Assembly (NCBI RefSeq): GCF_905475395.1
Contig: NC_058339.1
Location: 36,031,172 to 36,095,171 of the forward strand
DNA: 64,000 nt
Direction of reading: 5' to 3'
Source of the DNA: Chrysoperla carnea
Taxonomy: Eukaryota > Arthropoda > Insecta > Neuroptera > Chrysopidae
Each line of letters starts with the position of its first letter. The stretch's first letter is position 1. The notes under the pieces were generated by a model, which saw nothing but the letters and a program-made list of their open reading frames with translations, was not told the origin of the DNA and did not search any database. Positions 61,944 to 64,000 of this stretch are shown piece by piece. A program made the translations under genes and the position numbers.

Positions 61944-62451
61944 CAATAATAATTAAAAACCATTTCATTAAACTGTTTGATAATTTATTTATTACATGTT
62001 ATTAAATCATTTTTTTGGACAGTTTCACATCTTTTGATCTTTTTATGATATCATTCAATTTTATAACAATTACATACAAAAGTTGTATACATACACACAC
62101 GTTTATTTTTTATATAAAAAAAAACAACAACAATTTACTGTTACGCATTGTCAATTTAATTACAACAATATTTCCGGTCTATTGTTATAATTTGTTTCAA
62201 TTCACTCATAATACAATGTGAACTTGAATAAATATTTATTCTGTTGATTAACTTCTATACCGAGTACAGTAAAAATAGTTCATTACCGAATTACATCAAA
62301 CAAATGGGAATTTTTTCTGAGAGAAGTACGATTGAGTAATAACTAGATAGTAGCACCTTCGTGGGAGGTACCCCTTACAAATAAAATTCATAAAATAACA
62401 AATTTATCAATAAATTTCGAGTAATTACTTAGTGTGTCTTGATTAAATGTT

Positions 62452-63027
62452 AGTTATATGTATATCAAGGTATACTAAGTTTAGTCCCAAGTTTGTAACG
62501 CTTAAAAATATTGATGATACGAACAAAATTTTGGTAATAGGTGTTCATAAAATCACCTAATTAGTCCATTTTCGGTTGTCCATCCGTCTGTGAACACGAT
62601 AAATCGGTAACGAAAGAGGATATCAAGTTGAAATTTTTACAACGTGCTCAGGACGTAAAAAGTGAGGTCGAGTTCGTAAATGAGCAACATAGGTCACTTG
62701 GGTCTTGGGTCTGTAGGACCCATCTTGTAAACAGTTAGAGATAAAACAAAAGTTTAAGTTTAAGAACTGTTTCTTAAAAAAAATAAACAACTTTTGTTTG
62801 AAACATTTTTCAAAAACATCACTGTTTCCCCGTGAGGGCGCATATTAGGTTCGAACGTTTTATAGTATGTATTATATGGGAATATCGGTTATGTATATGT
62901 GACTTGTATGTATGGCTGGCTATCTCTCTTTACTTACATGACGTGAAAAAACAAAACATTCCGTAATCAGCACTGTCTATACATGGTATTTCAACAATTA
63001 ACTCAGTCAATTGTTTGTTTTCACTTG
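62452..63027 (+). mobile_element. Hairpin/CACTTG family, copy D (near full length)
   Basis: AGGTATACTAAGTTTAGTCC, GTGAACACGATAAATCGGTA, CTTGGGTCTGTAGGACCCAT, AACATCACTGTTTCCCCGTG, ending TTGTTTGTTTTCACTTG. Its terminal hairpin is decayed, and about 30 extra bases (around 62935-62965) split the right part. It begins 0.7 kb past the small secreted protein gene. Confidence 0.78.
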
Positions 63028-63761
63028 CTTTTTTGATATATTTTGGCACAATAAAGGCTAAGGTAGGCAGGTTACCTGGAGAGAGTTACGGGTTCCAAAT
63101 AGTCTGAAATTGAACCACGTAGTTTATGAGCTTATTCTTGATAAAAATTTATGCATGGCCAAGAATGCAAAATGGAATAATCAGGTATTAATTCGTATAC
63201 GAGGTTTGTTCAAAAATCTAAATTTTTCGAAAATCAAAGCTACCATAAACAGTTTTCACTGTAACTATGTTTGCTTTTATTAGAGTTAACTTTGCAACAT
63301 TCATTTAGTTATTTGATATTTTTGATGGTGGGTAGAATTGTTTTTTGCAAACTAATAAAATTGTTGTTTCAATTTGCTCAAAAAATTTTAGTATTCAGTC
63401 AGTATTTAACTAGGTACAATATTCAATAGCGAAATTGCTTCACAGCGAAAAAAGATTACCTGAATTGATAACTGAAGATAGTGTTTGCCTATCGCAAGAT
63501 AATATAAACGAGGTTTTGTAATGAGGTTCTTTCTTTAAGTTTTGTATATGTAGATGGGTGAAGATTGGGTACAATAAAATACGAGCAACACGCAATACTC
63601 CAGAATGACATATACAAATTTATTAATGACTCCATGACCAGGCCAACGTTTAATAAGTTCAATTAGTTATCATTTTTAAAATGAATTAGTCTGTATGAAA
63701 TTTTATGATTGATTCAGAGTGTATGCTTGTACATGGTTTTTTAACTTGACATTTGCAAAAA

Positions 63762-63890
63762 TATTAAAAAACAAGTCAGGTACATAAGAAACATACTTCC
63801 TCTTGAATCACTCTATCTATTAGAAAAAACTCATTAAAATCCGTTGCGTAGTTTTAAAGATCTAAGCATACATAGGGATTAAGAACAGTT
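63762..63890 (+). mobile_element. Retroelement tail fragment
   Basis: AACAAGTCAGGTACATAAGA, CTTGAATCACTCTATCTATT, AAAATCCGTTGCGTAGTTTT and AAAGATCTAAGCATACATAG in this order match a phrase I know from abundant insect non-LTR fragments. No reading frame. Confidence 0.5.
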
Positions 63891-64000
63891 ACGAGTTACG
63901 AACTTCTAATTGTTCAGTAAAACGATTATGTTTAACCTAATTAAAAAAATAAATAGGACGAACACCAAAAGGAAATCATACCAATCAATTATTGACACAA

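Larger units (their letters stand above)
51727..64000. other. 12.3-kb region upstream of the known Tpst exons
   Basis: Presumed Tpst intron. It carries a MITE (52808-53160), a truncated hairpin-family copy (54116-54214), a TA microsatellite, a pogo-like MITE (56605-57013), an RTE-like tail (58271-58725), the small secreted protein gene (61393-61756), hairpin-family copy D and another retroelement tail (63762-63890). Near 55221, CAGTGGCGTAGATCGCCTTG resembles a DNA-transposon end. Minus-strand search by eye for a PRSGTT-type exon was negative. Confidence 0.55.

Overview
This is an AT-rich (roughly three quarters A+T by eye) piece of an insect nuclear genome. Genes are split by GT-AG introns from 57 bp to more than 14 kb, protein families are typical of insects, and most of the DNA is non-coding and full of decayed mobile elements. 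I cannot name the order or species.

Genes, left to right. (1) Plus strand, 3307-20106: the last three coding exons of a Methuselah-like class B GPCR (TM5, TM6-TM7, C-tail); earlier exons lie left of the window. (2) Minus strand, 34094-29724: a complete MTO1/MnmG-family gene for mitochondrial tRNA wobble-uridine modification, which I reconstruct as eight coding exons and 661 aa, including a 57-bp intron with no stop that is easily mistaken for coding sequence. (3) Minus strand, 36477-34896: a complete two-exon gene for a secreted CIA30-domain protein of 216 aa. (4) Minus strand, 51726-46045: the last three coding exons of tyrosylprotein sulfotransferase; the transmembrane anchor and 5'-phosphosulfate loop must be encoded further right. 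(5) Plus strand, 61393-61756: a small two-exon secreted protein of 97 aa with two 16-aa tandem repeats; if the sulfotransferase gene runs off the right edge, this gene lies inside its intron on the opposite strand. A possible 18-codon first exon resembling a UAP56-binding motif (minus strand, 37613-37559) is noted at low confidence.

The genes do not form one pathway. MTO1 acts in mitochondria, tyrosylprotein sulfotransferase in the Golgi, the GPCR at the plasma membrane, and the CIA30 and repeat proteins enter the secretory route.

The rest is repeat-rich. The most striking region is 25.3-29.2 kb. It holds a 2.6-kb element with inverted arms of roughly 270-310 bp packed with TTGGTCA motifs, nested foldbacks sharing an ATGTTCTCC(T) terminus, a perfect 74-bp palindrome, and at least four tRNA-like Pol III-type modules, two of them in tandem. 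A second family, about 0.5-0.58 kb, has a hairpin at one end and CACTTG at the other; it occurs as four near-full copies and three fragments that keep only the CACTTG side. Other elements include two pogo/Tigger-like MITEs with TA duplications, several foldback MITEs, a LINE RNase H remnant, a THAP-domain remnant and RTE-like tails. I saw no CRISPR array, rRNA gene or convincing functional tRNA gene.
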